From NCBI RefSeq assembly GCF_042767895.1, contig NC_091576.1, forward strand, positions 7,174,032-7,238,031: a stretch of DNA of 64,000 bases, written 5' to 3'. Position 1 is the first letter of the stretch. Each line of letters opens with the position of its first letter. Of the stretch, positions 32,391 through 45,872 are shown piece after piece. The notes under the pieces were generated by a model. The model saw nothing but the letters and a program-made list of their open reading frames with translations, ran no database searches and was not told where the DNA came from. Source of the stretch: Penaeus vannamei (lineage: Eukaryota > Arthropoda > Malacostraca > Decapoda > Penaeidae). The position numbers were made by a program, and so were the translations under genes.

Positions 32391-34716
32391 TTCGCCTGTC
32401 ACGAGAGGCGAGATCCATTTCTTCTCTCGGAATTTTGTAAATAAATGTGGATTCGATGTAAACGTTGGAAAAAAAACATGGCAGAATAAAAAAAAAAGAT
32501 AATAATAAGTAAAAGTTGAATGCATAAGAATAGAGCGGAATCCGTCGAATTGAAGGAAGCTAACAAGACTCGAGGCGTGATCTCGTGTCCGTTGATAGGC
32601 CTTGCCCCTCCCCTTCCATGCCAGACACGTGTGGCTTGTCTCCCTCTCCTCCTCTCCCCCATTCCCTCCCTACACCTCTCCCTCCCCCTTCCCATTCCCT
32701 CCCTACACCTCCCCTAAACCTCTCCCTCCTCCTCCCCATTCCCTCTCCATACCTCTCCCTCCTCCTCCCCATACCTCTCCCTCCTCCTCCCCATTCCTCC
32801 CTACACCTCCCTCATACCTCTCCTTCCTCCTCCTCCTCCTCCCCCATACCCATACCCCTTTACCCACCCTATTCTCCCCCCCAAGGGTCTTGTCGTCCTC
32901 TTCCCTCACCCCCTCCCTCTCCTCCTCCTCCTCACCCTCGCCATCTTTCCCAACCCCCTTCTCTTCTTCTTTTTATATCTTCTGCCCCTCCCTCCCCTCC
33001 CCTCCTCCCTCCCTCCCCCCTCCCCCATCCCAGCTCCACACAACTGGTCGACGGCAAACTTAATACTCTGCCAATCCCGGACACCAAACCGTCCATACTT
33101 CCTCTACATTTCCGCCCGGAAAAAGATACAATTTTTGGTGCCTCTTTTACACGACTTCCTACTCTGGGCCTGCCTCTCTCTCTCTCTCCCTCCCTCTCCC
33201 TCTCCCTCTCCCTCTCCCTCTCCCTCTCCCTCCCTCTCCCTCTTTCTCCATTCATCTTTGTTTTACTGTCTCCTGAAACAGCGTGGTATATTTTTAAATT
33301 ATTATTTCATGTTATTTTACGATTTCCTCTTCGGCGTTTTTCAGTTATAACTTTTCCTCGCTATCTCTAGTTCCCATTCGTTTTTTTCTTCTTTCTTTTC
33401 GCTCTTGCCTTTTGCCAATGTTTCAATCTCGACTTCCAGTTCAAATTTACTCGCTTCCGCCCATTTTTATCACCTTTTCCCACGCCTCCCCTTTGGTATG
33501 TATTCCCATCCCCTCACTTCTGGGAATCGTCCTTTGTTTTTTCCCCTCTTTCTTTCCACTCTTTCTCTGTTTCCACGTTCTCTCGCCGTCCGTTTTTGCG
33601 TGCAGACTCTTGGTTTTATTCTCCTTCTGCAGCGAGCTCTCTTGTTTTCTTCTTTGTCTCTTTTCTTCCTTCTTTTTTCGTCGTCGTCCTCCTTTTCTCT
33701 TTCCTCTAGCCCCTCCTTCTCCTCTCCTTCTTCCCCCCTCACCCCACCTCCTCTTTTCCTCCTACCTCCTCCTCCTCCTCCTCCTCCTCCTCCTCCTCCT
33801 CCTTTCTACCCTGTTTTCCCCCACACACTCCCCCTCTTCCTTCAACCCTCCTCTTCCCTACCCCCTCATCATCCTATCCTCCTCTCCCTCCTCTCATGCC
33901 CTCTCCCCTCTCCCCCTCTCATGCCCTCTCCCCTCTTTACCCTATTCTCCTCCACGCTTTTTTACCCTTTTTCAAACCTCCTTACACCCCCCCCTCCTCC
34001 TCCTCCTCCTCCTGCACGAACTCTCCTATTTTTCCCTCTTTTCCTGCCTCGCCATCCCCTCTTCTCCCCTCGTGCTTTCAGACGTGCTCCCTCGTCTTCC
34101 TCTTTCTTTCTTTCGCGCCTTTCTCCTCTCCCCTCTTCCGTCTGGTCATCCATTCATTCATTCCTCCTATCCTCGTCTATCTCCCTTCCTCTCCTATCCT
34201 CTTCTCCGATTTTCTCATTTCCCCCTTTCTCTCTTCCTCTCTTCTTCTCCCATCTCCCTACCCTCCCCCCCCCCTTGAAGGCTCCCCTCACACCCTGGGG
34301 CTCCGGGTTCCTGCATTCTGAGCGTGCCTTAGTGTTATTACTTCTTTGTATTTATTCCCCGTTCCACGCTCTTCCTCTTTATCTTTTGGGTGTTTTTCCT
34401 TTTCGTTTTGTCCGCGGGCTGCTTTCAGATTTTGTCGTTCGCTCGTTTCCATTTCTTTTCCCTTCTCTCCCTCCCTTCCCCCTGCTTTCTTTCTCAGTTT
34501 AGTTGCTTTTAGCTTCCCTCTCTCTTTCTCTCTTTCTCATTCTTTCCTTTTCACACCATTTCTTGTTCTCTGTATCTCTCCCTCTCCTCCTCTCCTCTCC
34601 CCTCTGCGCCCATTACAGTTTGTGTTGTGGTGTAGAGTGCCTCCCATTACGACCGGGTGGGCGCGCTTTTATAAGTTCCACTCATTTTTTCTGTTTCTGT
34701 GCAAGTCTCCCGCCTG

Positions 34717-34805
<89 letters not shown>

Positions 34806-35864
34806 CATGCTTTCATTCTGTCCCATTTGGTCTCGATCATTCCCTCCCCTTCCTCACTCCATTCTTTGTTAAAGCCTTTCCTTTCTTTATTTCTCCTTTT
34901 TTTAGGGGGGGGAGGGGGGTTAATTCATCCATGGCTTTTTCTCGCTTTTGTCTTCTTTTTTCTCTCCGCGATTTTTTTTTTTTTTTTATCACTTACTCCC
35001 CGATTATTACTCGCCTGACATGTCCCTCCTTCCCATTTTCTGTCTTCCTATTCTCTTTCCCCCGTCACGTTTCCCATTTTCTATGATAGTGATTGGCGCC
35101 GTTTTCCGTTTTCTGTTCGTCTGCCTCCCTCCCGCCCACTCGTCACGGGGCAAGATTATAATTCTGTCCGGGAACGCAGGCCGGAATTGCAGCAAAATTG
35201 TTTTATTTCCCGTTCTTATTTTCTCTTCGTTTATCTTTTTTTTTTAAGAATCTTTGCCTTATTTTGGCGTTCAATAAAGGATGATTTTTCATTGATTTTT
35301 ATGTTTTTATGTTTTAGTAAATTTTAAAAGAATCTTTGCCTTTTTTCTTTTTATAATTTTTATGCCTTGTTTTTTCCTTTTCGAACGTTTCGGTTGAGCT
35401 TTTCGTTGCGAAATTCGTGGTCGTTTTGGGTCGAATTTCTTGGTCGTGGTCATAGGCGGTAATATCGGGAGGAGAATAAGAACAATTTTACGTTTTCCTT
35501 TCTTCTCTCTCTCTCTCCTCTTCCTCCCTTTCGCTTTCTTTTTTTGTGGTGTATCTTTTGTTTCCTCTTATTCCCCCCACTGTCTTTTCCTTTGTGTCGT
35601 TGCGGGGGGGGGGGGGGGGGAGTTATGTTGCTTTTAAATCTCGTAAGTTCTTTTTTTTATTTTTAGCTCTTTTCTTACTCATCTTTTGTTGTCGTGTATC
35701 TTTTGTGCGCTTCTTTTATGACATGTCTCATTAGCTCTGTTTTCGTGGGCAAAATATGCGAGATTTGGAAGAGATTTGTGTATCGTTTTGTTTTTCTTTT
35801 ATTTTCCTTCTTTTCCTTTTCTAACCTTTTTTTATTCCTTTTTATTCCATCCTCCTTCCTCTCC

Positions 35865-36445
35865 CCGTGGCCTCTCCCCCCCTCCACCCCTGCGGCATCT
35901 GTCCCTACCCTTCCTCCCCCTTCCTCCCCCTGTGGCCTCTCCCCCTTCCCTCCCCCTTCTACCCCTACGGCCTCTCCCTCCCTTTCCACCCCTGCGGCAT
36001 CTCCCCCTCCCTCCACCCCTGCGGCATCTGTCCCTCCCCTTCCTCCCCGTGGCCTCTTCCGTCCCCCCGCCCCTGTGGCCTCTCACCCCCTTCCACCTCT
36101 ACGGCCTCTCCCCCCCCTTCCACCCCTGCGGCATCTGTCCCTCCCCTCCACCCCTGCGGCATCTGTCCCTCCCCTTCCTCCCCCCGTGGCCTCTCCCCCT
36201 TTCCACCTCTGCGGCCTCTCTCCCCCTCCACCCCTGCATGGCACCTGTCCCTCCCCTTCCTCCCCCCTTCCACCCTGCGGCATCTGTCCCTCGATCCCTT
36301 CCTCCCCCTTCCTCCACCCGTGGCCTCTTCCCCAACCCACCTTCCTCCCCCGTGGCCTCTCCCCCTTCCTCCCCTTCCCTCCCCTCTTCTACCCCTACGC
36401 CCCCCCTTCCTCCACCCCTGCGGCATCTGTCCCTCGCTCCCTTCC
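35865..36445. repeat. C/T-rich minisatellite with CTGCGGCATCTGTCCCTC core
   Basis: CCACCCCTGCGGCATCTGTC recurs about eight times between 35882 and 36440, alternating with a second module, CCCCGTGGCCTCTCCCCC. Spacing is irregular (about 30-60 bases), so this is a two-module scrambled array. Frames across it (Pro/Ser/Leu on +, Gly/Arg/Glu on -) are artefacts. Confidence 0.85.
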
Positions 36446-36795
36446 CTCTCCCGGGCGAGGGCGATGAAACCCCTCCGGCTGAATGTGCCACCAGCAACAG
36501 GTTCGCAACTTGGAGTGCTTTGGCCCTTCGCCGGGTATTTATAGGGTCTTCCCTCGCTCTCTTTCTCTGTCTTTGTCTCTGTCTCTGTCCTTCTAGCTTT
36601 TTCTCTTGTTCTCGCTCTCTCTCTCTTATTCTCTCTCCTCTATCTGTCTCTGTCCGTCTTTGTCGTCTTTTTATTTTGCGATCTCTCTCTTCCCTCCCTC
36701 CACTATTCTATTTTTTTTCTTGATATGTAGCTTTCTTTTGTTTCGTGTCTTTATATCCTTCTCTCCTCTCTCCTCCTCCCTCTTCTCCTCTTTAG

Positions 36796-36843
36796 CGGTT
36801 GTCTGTCCCCCGCGAGTGTTCGAGGCTCGTAACATTTATTCTG
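36796..36843 (+). CDS. stai: Candidate 48-nt cassette exon of stathmin
   Basis: A unique 48-base sequence sits between an excellent acceptor (long C/T tract ending CTCTTTAG) and an excellent donor (CTG|GTGAGT). In the frame set by the upstream stathmin exon it reads, after a shared Ala codon, VVCPPRVFEARNIYS, and again leaves one base, so it can be included or skipped without changing the stathmin frame. It contains a Cys and precedes the position where SCG10-type proteins carry a membrane-targeting segment. Against it: short matches between splice signals arise by chance in CT-rich introns, and I do not recognise the peptide. Confidence 0.4.
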
Positions 36844-36894
36844 GTGAGTTAAGGCGGCGGAGGATTACTCGCTTGTCTGATGTGTTCCTCGTCT

Positions 36895-37365
36895 CGTTCT
36901 CGTTCTTTCTCTTCTTCCTTCTCTCCCTTCTCCTTCCTTCTTCCTTCCTCCTCCTGCCTTCTTCCTCCTCCGTTCTCCTTCTCCTTCTTCCTTCCTCCTC
37001 CTGCCTTTTCCTTCCTCTTCCTCCTCCTCCCTTCTCCTTCCTCCTCCTTCTCACTTCTCATTCCTCCCTCCTCCTCTTCCCTTCTCATTCCTCCTCCTCC
37101 TCTTCCCTTCTCATTCCTCCTCCTCCTCTTCCCTTCTTCCTCCTCCTCCTCTTCCCTTCTCCTTCCTCTTCCTCCTCTTCCCTTCTCCTCCTTCCTCCTC
37201 CTCCTCCTCCTCTTCCCTTCTCCTCCTTCCTCCTCCTCCTCCTCCTTCCTCCCTCCTCCTCCTCTTCCCTTCTCCTCCTTCCTCCTCCCTCCTCCTCTTC
37301 CCTTCTCCTCCTTCCTCCTCCTCCTCCTCTTCCCTTCTCCTCCTTCCTCCTCATTCTTGTTTCCT
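36895..37365. repeat. CTCCTT-rich minisatellite
   Basis: Nearly pure C/T, built from CTTCCTCCTCCTC and CTCCTCTTCCCTTCTC modules repeated about 20 times with variable numbers of CTC. It is intronic in the stathmin gene. Confidence 0.85.
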
Positions 37366-37789
37366 CTTTTTTCCGACTTTGTAGCTGGTCTTTTCTTCCC
37401 GTTCTCCTTCTTCCTTTCATTTCTTTCCTGTTTTTCTTCGCTTCTGTTTACTTTTTTCACCCTGATCCTCTTCCTTCCCGCCTTCTCTTATGCCCCGTAT
37501 TCTTCTTTTCATCCAGATATTTTGCTTTTCCCTTTTATTCCTATTTGCCCGTTTTCAGTTTCCCTCTCGTCTCCCCCACCCAGTCTTTCATTTTCCTTCT
37601 CCCTTGATTCGTTACCTCTCCTTCATTCTTTCCTTCCTTCCTTCCTTACCCCTCCTTCATTCTTTCCTCTCTTCCTTCCTTCCTTCCTTCTGATGTTCCT
37701 TTGTTTCAGCGAGAATTTGGTGTCCTGCGGTCAAAGCACTGTCATTTTGCCATTGTCGCTGATCGTGTGACATATTGCATTTTCAGTTT

Positions 37790-38116
<327 letters not shown>

Positions 38117-38429
38117 ATTGGTGTTTCCTTTCTCCGGGAATTCTGTATTTCTGGATACGAGGTTGATTTTGCTTCGAACTTTTGCTCATTTTCTTTCGAT
38201 TTGTATTTTTTTTTTCTTTTTTGTGCCTTTTATTTTCACATTTTTTACTACTTTTTTTATCCCTCTGTCCTTTCCTATTCCTCCTCCTTTCCATCTATTC
38301 TTCCATCTCCTATTTCTGATCTTCCTTCTTCCCACCACCTCCCTTTTCTTTCCTTCACATTTCCCTCGTCTCCCCCCCCTCCCCCCCACCACCACCCCAC
38401 CCCGAGAGAGGGAAGGAGGAGAGAAAAAC

Positions 38430-39860
<1,431 letters not shown>

Positions 39861-40199
39861 TTCTTCGAAGAATATGGGGAAGGAGTGCTCGTTACTTCCG
39901 CCCGGCTTGAGAATGAATTGGTCATTTCGTGCGAAAAATAGCGTGAAGAACTGTGATTAATGGCTTGGAATAATAGCTCTACTCCCCCTGCCATCTCTCT
40001 CTCCCTCTCCCTCTCCCTCCCTCCTTCCCCATCCCTCTTTCCCCCATTCTCTTCTTCCCTCACCCGCCCCCTGTTCTCTTTGCTCCTCTCTCCCCCTTTC
40101 TCCCTGTTCTCTTGCTCCCTCCCCTCCCCACATTTGCACCTCCCTCCTCTTTTCTCCCTCATTCACCCGCTCCCTCCTCCTCCCCCCCCCCCCATTCTC

Positions 40200-41090
40200 C
40201 CTCACCCCTCTTCAGCACGTCTTGCTCAAGTGTGGCAGCTGAAGGACTGGCACTGTGCCTATTGCCCGGCCTCGGCGCCCCGGCCCTGTCTGTCTGTCCA
40301 GGGCTTTGGCTTAAAGGGTTTCGTTTATTCTTAATTTTACTCAAAGGACGTCTCGCCCTGATCCAAGACCGACTCTCCACGCGGGTATCTTCCCTTAGTA
40401 CCCGCAGGAGAACGGCCGTTGGGAGGGTCAGGCACTACTCCCGTTCGCCGAGGAGTATTGAGTGGCACTGCGCGGCGCCGGGAGACCTCGCTCTCGCTCG
40501 CTCCCCGCCCACCGACTTCAAGTTGGTCGGCCGCCCTGTCGCATTGCAGGTGGCGGCGGCGGCGGCGGCTGTGGTGGTTGGAGAGGTGGATGGCACGGGT
40601 GGGAGGTGGATGGCACGGGTGGATGGGGTGGATGGCACGGGTGGGAAGGTGGATGGGGTGGATGGCACGGCTGGAAAGGTGGATGAGGTGGATGGCACGG
40701 CTGGAAAGGTGGATGAGGTGGATGGGATGGCGATCTAGGATGGATGAGGTGCTTCGGGTGTGGATGAGGTGGACGTGGGTCACGGACATTTGGATCCGCT
40801 TGTGTGGGTGGACGTGATTTCCGCGGATTGGGGATTCGGCTGCGGTGAATGTGGTGGATTTGAGTGCGATTGGAAGGCGATTGGGTTATCTGCGGCTTGC
40901 TGGTCACGGGCGGGGCCGGCGAGGGGATCAGGGATGAGGGATCAGGGGAAGGGAGTGCGTGGGAATCGCTTTCATTAGGGTTTTGCAGGGTACGAAGGGG
41001 CGGGGCGGGCCTGCTCGGGAGTGGATGGGGGCAGTGGGGAGCGCCGGCTTTGCGTGTAAGGGGAAAGGTGCGCCGGCGGCATGGGGGAGG
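40200..41090. other. GC-rich unique island with a GGTGGATGGCACGG minisatellite
   Basis: CpG-containing unique DNA surrounds a tandem array at about 40586-40735. In the array GTGGATGGCACGGGTGG and GGTGGATGAGGTGGATGGCA modules alternate with an 18- to 36-base period. The array is open on both strands, but no exon boundary in the stathmin frame is evident. Confidence 0.65.
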
Positions 41091-41193
41091 GGGTATCTGA
41101 GTTTATGTTGATCTTGTTCTTCTGTCCTTTTCCTCCACCTTTCTCACTTTTTATTCCTCTTAAATCTTGTTTCCTCACTCTCTCTCTCTTTCT

Positions 41194-41311
<118 letters not shown>

Positions 41312-41544
41312 CTCCATTCTTCCCTCCTCTTCCTCTCTCCCTCCCTCCCCTCCCGCTCTCTTCCCACATCATTCCCCTCTCCTCTCCCTCTCTCCCTCTT
41401 CTTCCTTCCTCTCTGCCCTCTTCCTCTCCTCTCTCTCTCTCCTCTCTCTCCTCTCTCCCTCCCTCTCCTCTCCTCCTCCCTCCTCCTCCTCCTCTCCCTC
41501 TCCCTCTCCCTCTCCTCTCCCTTCCTCTCTCCCTCTCCCTCTCC

Positions 41545-41595
<51 letters not shown>

Positions 41596-42119
41596 CCCCT
41601 CTCTTTCCTCCTCCTCCGGCTTCCAGTCCCTCTTCAGTGCAATGAACTTCAGACAAGTGGAGGTCGTCCGTTAACCGACATATTAGACTGTCGCGACAAA
41701 GCGAGTGTCTAGGTGACAAATCGCATTATTGAGAGAGGCGAGTGGAAAGAGGGGAAAAAGAGAGAGGGAGGGAGAGAGAGAGAGAGAGACGGGGAGGGGG
41801 GGGAGATGGACGGACGAAGTGTAACGGAAGGAATAGAAGTTGAAAGATAAGTTGATATTCATGTTAATTTCTCTTTCGTCGATTTTTTTTTGTTCGTCTG
41901 ATGGGAGTTTGGTAGACATTAGAAGTTAAGAATGGGCGAGTTTTTTTTTTCTCTCTCTCTCTCTCTCCTTCACCCCCCCCCCCCTCACACACACACACAC
42001 ACCATTTTATAAACGGTTCCGCTGTATTCAGAATGACCGACGATAAATTCGGTCAAACGTTATCCCGGTTGAATATCACACGTCGGTCGGTTAAAGGCGC
42101 GATATTTGCTTCGTTTTGC

Positions 42120-42450
42120 ACTATCCCTCTCTCCTTCCCCCCTCCATCCCTCTCCCCTCTCCCTCCCTCCCTCCATCTCCCCTTCCCCCCTCCTTCCCTC
42201 TCCCCTTCCCTCCTCCCTCCCTCCCTCTCCCTTCCCTCCTCCTCCCTCCCTCCCTCCTCTCCTTCCCTCTCCTCCCTCCCTCCCTTCCCATTCCCCTCTC
42301 CCTCCTTCCCTCTCCCCTTCCCCCTCCCTCCCTCCCTCTCCCTTCCCCACCCTTCCTCCCTCTCCCCTTCCCCTCCCTCCCTCCCCACTCCCCGTCCCCC
42401 CTCCTCCTTCCCTCTCCCCTTCCCCCCCCCCCCCTTCCCTCTCCCCTCCC
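42120..42450. repeat. C/T-only block
   Basis: About 330 bases made of CCCTCCCT, CTCCCCTTCC and similar words without a clean period. The sense strand of the intron is pyrimidine-only here, and the minus-strand Gly/Glu/Arg frame is an artefact. Confidence 0.8.
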
Positions 42451-42677
42451 TCTTTTTTCACTCCACACTCCTTTTTTCAGAGAGCTTTTAGGCCCATCTC
42501 GTCTCTTCATTACTGCAACAGTCATATGCGCGACCCCCTTATATGGCAGCGCGTGTTTACCCCGAAACCGCAAACTCATTCGCGTAATTAGATTTCCTGC
42601 CGCGATGGGCGCTGGCCTGTCGCCCTCGCACCTGCGCCGCCCCGCCCGGCACTTGGCATTCCCCGCTGTGTCTTTGA

Positions 42678-43795
42678 CTGCGTGAAAGAGTGAAAGACAA
42701 TTGTCTGCGTGAAAGAGTGAAAGACAATTGTCTGCGTGAAAGAGTGAAAGACAATTGTCTGCGTGAAAGAGTGAAAGACAATTGTCTGCGTGAAAGAGTG
42801 AAAGACAATTGTCTGCGTGAAAGAGTGAAAGACAATTGTCTGCGTGAAAGAGTGAAAGACAATTGTCTGCGTGAAAGAGTGAAAGACAATTGTCTGCGTG
42901 AAAGAGTGAAAGACAATTGTCTGCGTGAAAGAGTGAAAGACAATTGTCTGCGTGAAAGAGTGAAAGACATTGTCTGCGTGAAAGAAGTGAAAGGAACAAT
43001 TGTCTGCGTGAAAGAGTGAAAGACAATTGTCTGCGTGAAAGAAGTGAAAGACAATTGTCTGCGTGAAAGAGTGAAAGACAATTGTCACTGCGTGAAAAAG
43101 ATGAAGACACATTGTCTGCGTGAAAGAATTGAAGAACAAAACAATTGTCTGCGTGAAAAAGTGAAAGACAATTGTCTGCGTGAAAGAGTGAACTGACACC
43201 GTCTGCGTGAAAGAGTGAAAGACAATTGTCTGCGTGAAAGAGTGAAAGACAATTGTCTGCGTGAAAGAGTGAAAGACAATTGTCTGCGTGAAAAAGAGTG
43301 AGAAAGACAATTGTCTGCGTGAAAGAGTGAAGGACAATTGTCTGCGTGAAAGAGTGAAAGACAATTGTCTGCCTGAAAGAGTGAAAGACAATTGTCTGCG
43401 TGAAAGAGTGAAAGACAATTGTCTGCGTGAAAGAGTGAAAGACAATTGTCTGCGTGAAAGAGTGAAAGACAATTGTCTGCGTGAAAGAGTGAAAGACAAT
43501 TGTCTGCGTGAAAGAGTGAAAGACAATTGTCTGCGTGAAAGAGTGAAAGACAATTGTCTGCGTGAAACAGGGAAAGAAAAGAGACAATTGTCTGCGTGGA
43601 AAAAGTGAAAGAGCAATTGTCTGCGTGAAAGAGTGAAAGACAATTGTCTGCGTGAAAGAGTGAAAGACAATTGTCTGCGTGAAAGAGTGAAAGACAATTG
43701 TCTGCGTGAAAGAGTGAAAGACAATTGTCTGCGTGAAAGAGTGAAAGACAATTGTCTGCGTGAAAGAGTGAAAGACAATTGTCTGCGTGAATGTG
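42678..43795. repeat. 27-bp minisatellite (about 41 copies) with a 12-bp palindrome
   Basis: The unit is GTCTGCGTGAAAGAGTGAAA followed by GACAATT. Each junction contains AGACAATTGTCT, a perfect 12-base palindrome, so the array holds about 40 palindromes at 27-base spacing. Copies are nearly identical in the two flanking thirds and more varied (indels) around 42970-43320 and 43565-43615. Since 27 is a multiple of three, frames on both strands stay open (VKDNCLRER on +; SFTLSRRQL, FHSFTQTIV and LSLFHADNC on -). It is intronic, 1.9 kb before the common stathmin exon. Confidence 0.95.
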
Positions 43796-43869
43796 GTGGG
43801 TTCTCACTGTCAAGGAGGGGGAGGGAGGGAGGGGGGGCGACGACTCTGCCCAAGTTACAAGAGATTAAT

Positions 43870-44034
43870 AATTCATGACCTCAGCTGTGCTCGGGCCGCG
43901 CTTGCTCCGTGGGCTTGACCTTGAGTGACCCAGGCGCTCTTTCTCGCCCGCTTTTCTCGACTTCTCGTTTCTCTTTTCTTTTTCTATCTCTCTCATCTCT
44001 TTGCTTTCTCTCTCCTCTCTCCTCTCTCCTCTCT

Positions 44035-44081
<47 letters not shown>

Positions 44082-45702
44082 ATCTCTATCTCTATCTCCT
44101 ATCTCTCATCTCTCATCTCTACTCTCTCTCCCTCCCTCCCTCTCTCCCTCTCTCCCTTCTCTCTCTTCTCTCTCTTCTCTCTCTCTCTCTCTCCCTCCCT
44201 CCCTCTCTCCTCTCTCTATCCCTCATCCCCATGTCACATTGACATTCCAAAGAACCAACCCAGAGAGAACTCCCACGAAGTTTCCGAATCGGGACACACG
44301 GCACAACATTTCGCCGTTCGTGCCCATGACACGATCGACGTCTTCTGCAGGTCCTTTCGCCCCCGGGTCCGTCCTCTTCATGGACGCCCTAAACCCTTTT
44401 TAAATCCTCCCTTTTAGCGTGACTTTCTTCCCCCCCCGTTTTAATCCCCCCTCCTCCCCCCGCCCGAGATCCGCCATATTTTGACGTACTCGGGACTGAT
44501 AAGGATCGCGTATCTTTACTTCCCTTTTTATTACGCCTTGCCCGGTTGATTATTCCGCTGGTCTTAACGCAAGTACTACTGCAGTGTTTACCGCAGAGCC
44601 GGAGGGAGGGGGAGGGGGAGAGGAAGGGGTGAGGGGGGGCGGGGGCGGGGGGGGTAGATGAAGGAAATGACAGTAGATGTTTTTATTTTTTTTTAATACT
44701 CGAGACGTTTTTGTTTTGTGTTTTTTTTTTTTGGTTCTGATTTGAATCTGGGATAATGGTTGCGCTTGGTGTGCTTTTGTTATTTTACTTGTTTGTTTTT
44801 TGTTTGTACTGGTATGTTTGTCGTGGAGGAAACAGCGTAGCCTTCCACGATTTCTGGATTTTTAATCTTTTTATCAAAATGTTTTCCAGTTTCTTGATAT
44901 TTTCCTTCGGCCATTTAGTTCCGTCTTCATCCCGAATGCAAGTCTTGACCACATCGAGCAATATTACCATAATAAGAAAAGAAAAAGAGAAGAAAATAAA
45001 AGCGAGAGCGGGTTCTGTGGGAGCGGAGGCCGTGGCGTCGAATTCGAGATGAGGGGGCGCCCTGCTCTGTGGGGGGGAGGGCCGGGTGGGCGGGCGGGCG
45101 GGCGGCGGAGTGGGCGTCAGAGGGATTTCCAGAATGCAGGTCCTTGTTGTATTTAGTGGTGTTGTATGTTTAGGTGTTATGATGGTTTGAGGTCTTGCAA
45201 TGTACCTAGTCGGAGGGTCTGTCTGTGCAATGCGTGGTTCGTTTTCCCAAGGCAACAGACATCTTGTGTACGAGCAAAGCTGCTGACCTGACCGAACGTT
45301 GAGTCGCTGAACAAAAAGGTGATGTCAACGATGATGAACACTATTGTTTTACAAAAAAAAAGTTGTTTAAATGAGCAGCAATGAACAACCGTATTGTTTA
45401 AAAAAAAAGGTTAATCGAACCCAATCTGTTCAAACCCCCAAATAAAAGAAATAGATAAAAATAAACGTACTCAGAACCCATAACCCCCCCCCCCAAAAAA
45501 AAAAAAATAATAATAATAATAAAAAATAAAAATAATAATAATAATAAATAAATAAATAAATAATAATATTAATAATAATGATAAAATAAAATAAAATAAA
45601 AATCGGGGAAAAGATAAAAGAAAAGAAAAGAAACTAATCAACGCCTCATTGTGCCAGACGTTATCTAACTCCTTCTCTCTCTCTCCCTCTCCGCCCCAAC
45701 AG
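43870..45702 (+). other. Stathmin intron, right end
   Basis: CT-rich tracts lie at 43980-44225 ((CT)n with (CTAT)n at 44075-44100). Unique DNA spans 44230-45480, including a (GGGC)n patch at about 45085-45105. An A-rich (AAT)n/(AAAT)n stretch fills 45488-45605. The final CTCTCTCTCCCTCTCCGCCCC tract and CAACAG form the acceptor of the next exon. Confidence 0.6.
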
Positions 45703-45872
45703 CCACCGAGATCAGGTGCGAAGAGAAGTCCCGCGGCGGCATGTGCTATGAGGTGATCCTGGCCGAGCCCTCCGCCGACAAGCCCACGCCCACCACCACC
45801 TCCCCCAGGCCCAAGAGCATGACCGCCGAGGAGATCACGCAGAAGCTCCTGCAGGCCGAGGAGCGCAGGAAG
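45703..45872 (+). CDS. stai: Stathmin exon: start of the stathmin domain, regulatory region
   Basis: Acceptor CCAACAG, donor AAG|GTAGGC. After completing the split Ala codon it encodes 56 residues: TEIRCEEKSRGG, MCYEVILAEP, a Pro/Thr/Ser linker with one Ser-Pro (TTTSPRPKS), and MTAEEITQKLLQAEERRK. The CYEVIL segment matches the beta-hairpin cap that opens the stathmin-like domain of vertebrate stathmins, and the EEITQKLLQAEERRK helix matches their first helix. The domain sequesters alpha/beta-tubulin heterodimers and so promotes microtubule disassembly. The position of vertebrate regulatory Ser16 is Gly here by my alignment, while a proline-directed site (Ser60 of the visible chain) remains. 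It ends in phase 0. Confidence 0.95.

Larger units (their letters stand above)
31687..36795 (+). other. Large stathmin intron, left part
   Basis: Bases 31687-32560 are unique and contain the CCAAT/GC-box cluster. Bases 32640-33040 are C/T-rich with CCCTCCCTACACCTC-type repeats, 33180-33245 is (CTCTCC)n, 33700-34300 is pyrimidine-rich, and 34720-34802 is a (CT)n tract. Bases 34810-35860 are T-rich unique DNA. Ser/Pro/Leu open frames here are repeat translations. Confidence 0.6.

Noticed and set aside
35694..37607. Several 150-330-codon Pro/Ser/Leu or Arg/Glu frames
   Set aside because: All are translations of C/T minisatellites, are open on both strands, and overlap each other.
42678..43795. 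CRISPR-like regular palindromic array
   Set aside because: There are no unique spacers: the whole 27-bp unit repeats, and the setting is a eukaryotic intron.
42121..43853. Long overlapping open frames on both strands (9-residue repeats)
   Set aside because: They come from the 27-bp minisatellite; several frames on opposite strands are open at once, which is expected for a period divisible by three.
44785..45255. 156-codon minus-strand frame
   Set aside because: Low-complexity Pro/Thr start, no domain, no splice support; it lies antisense in the stathmin intron.
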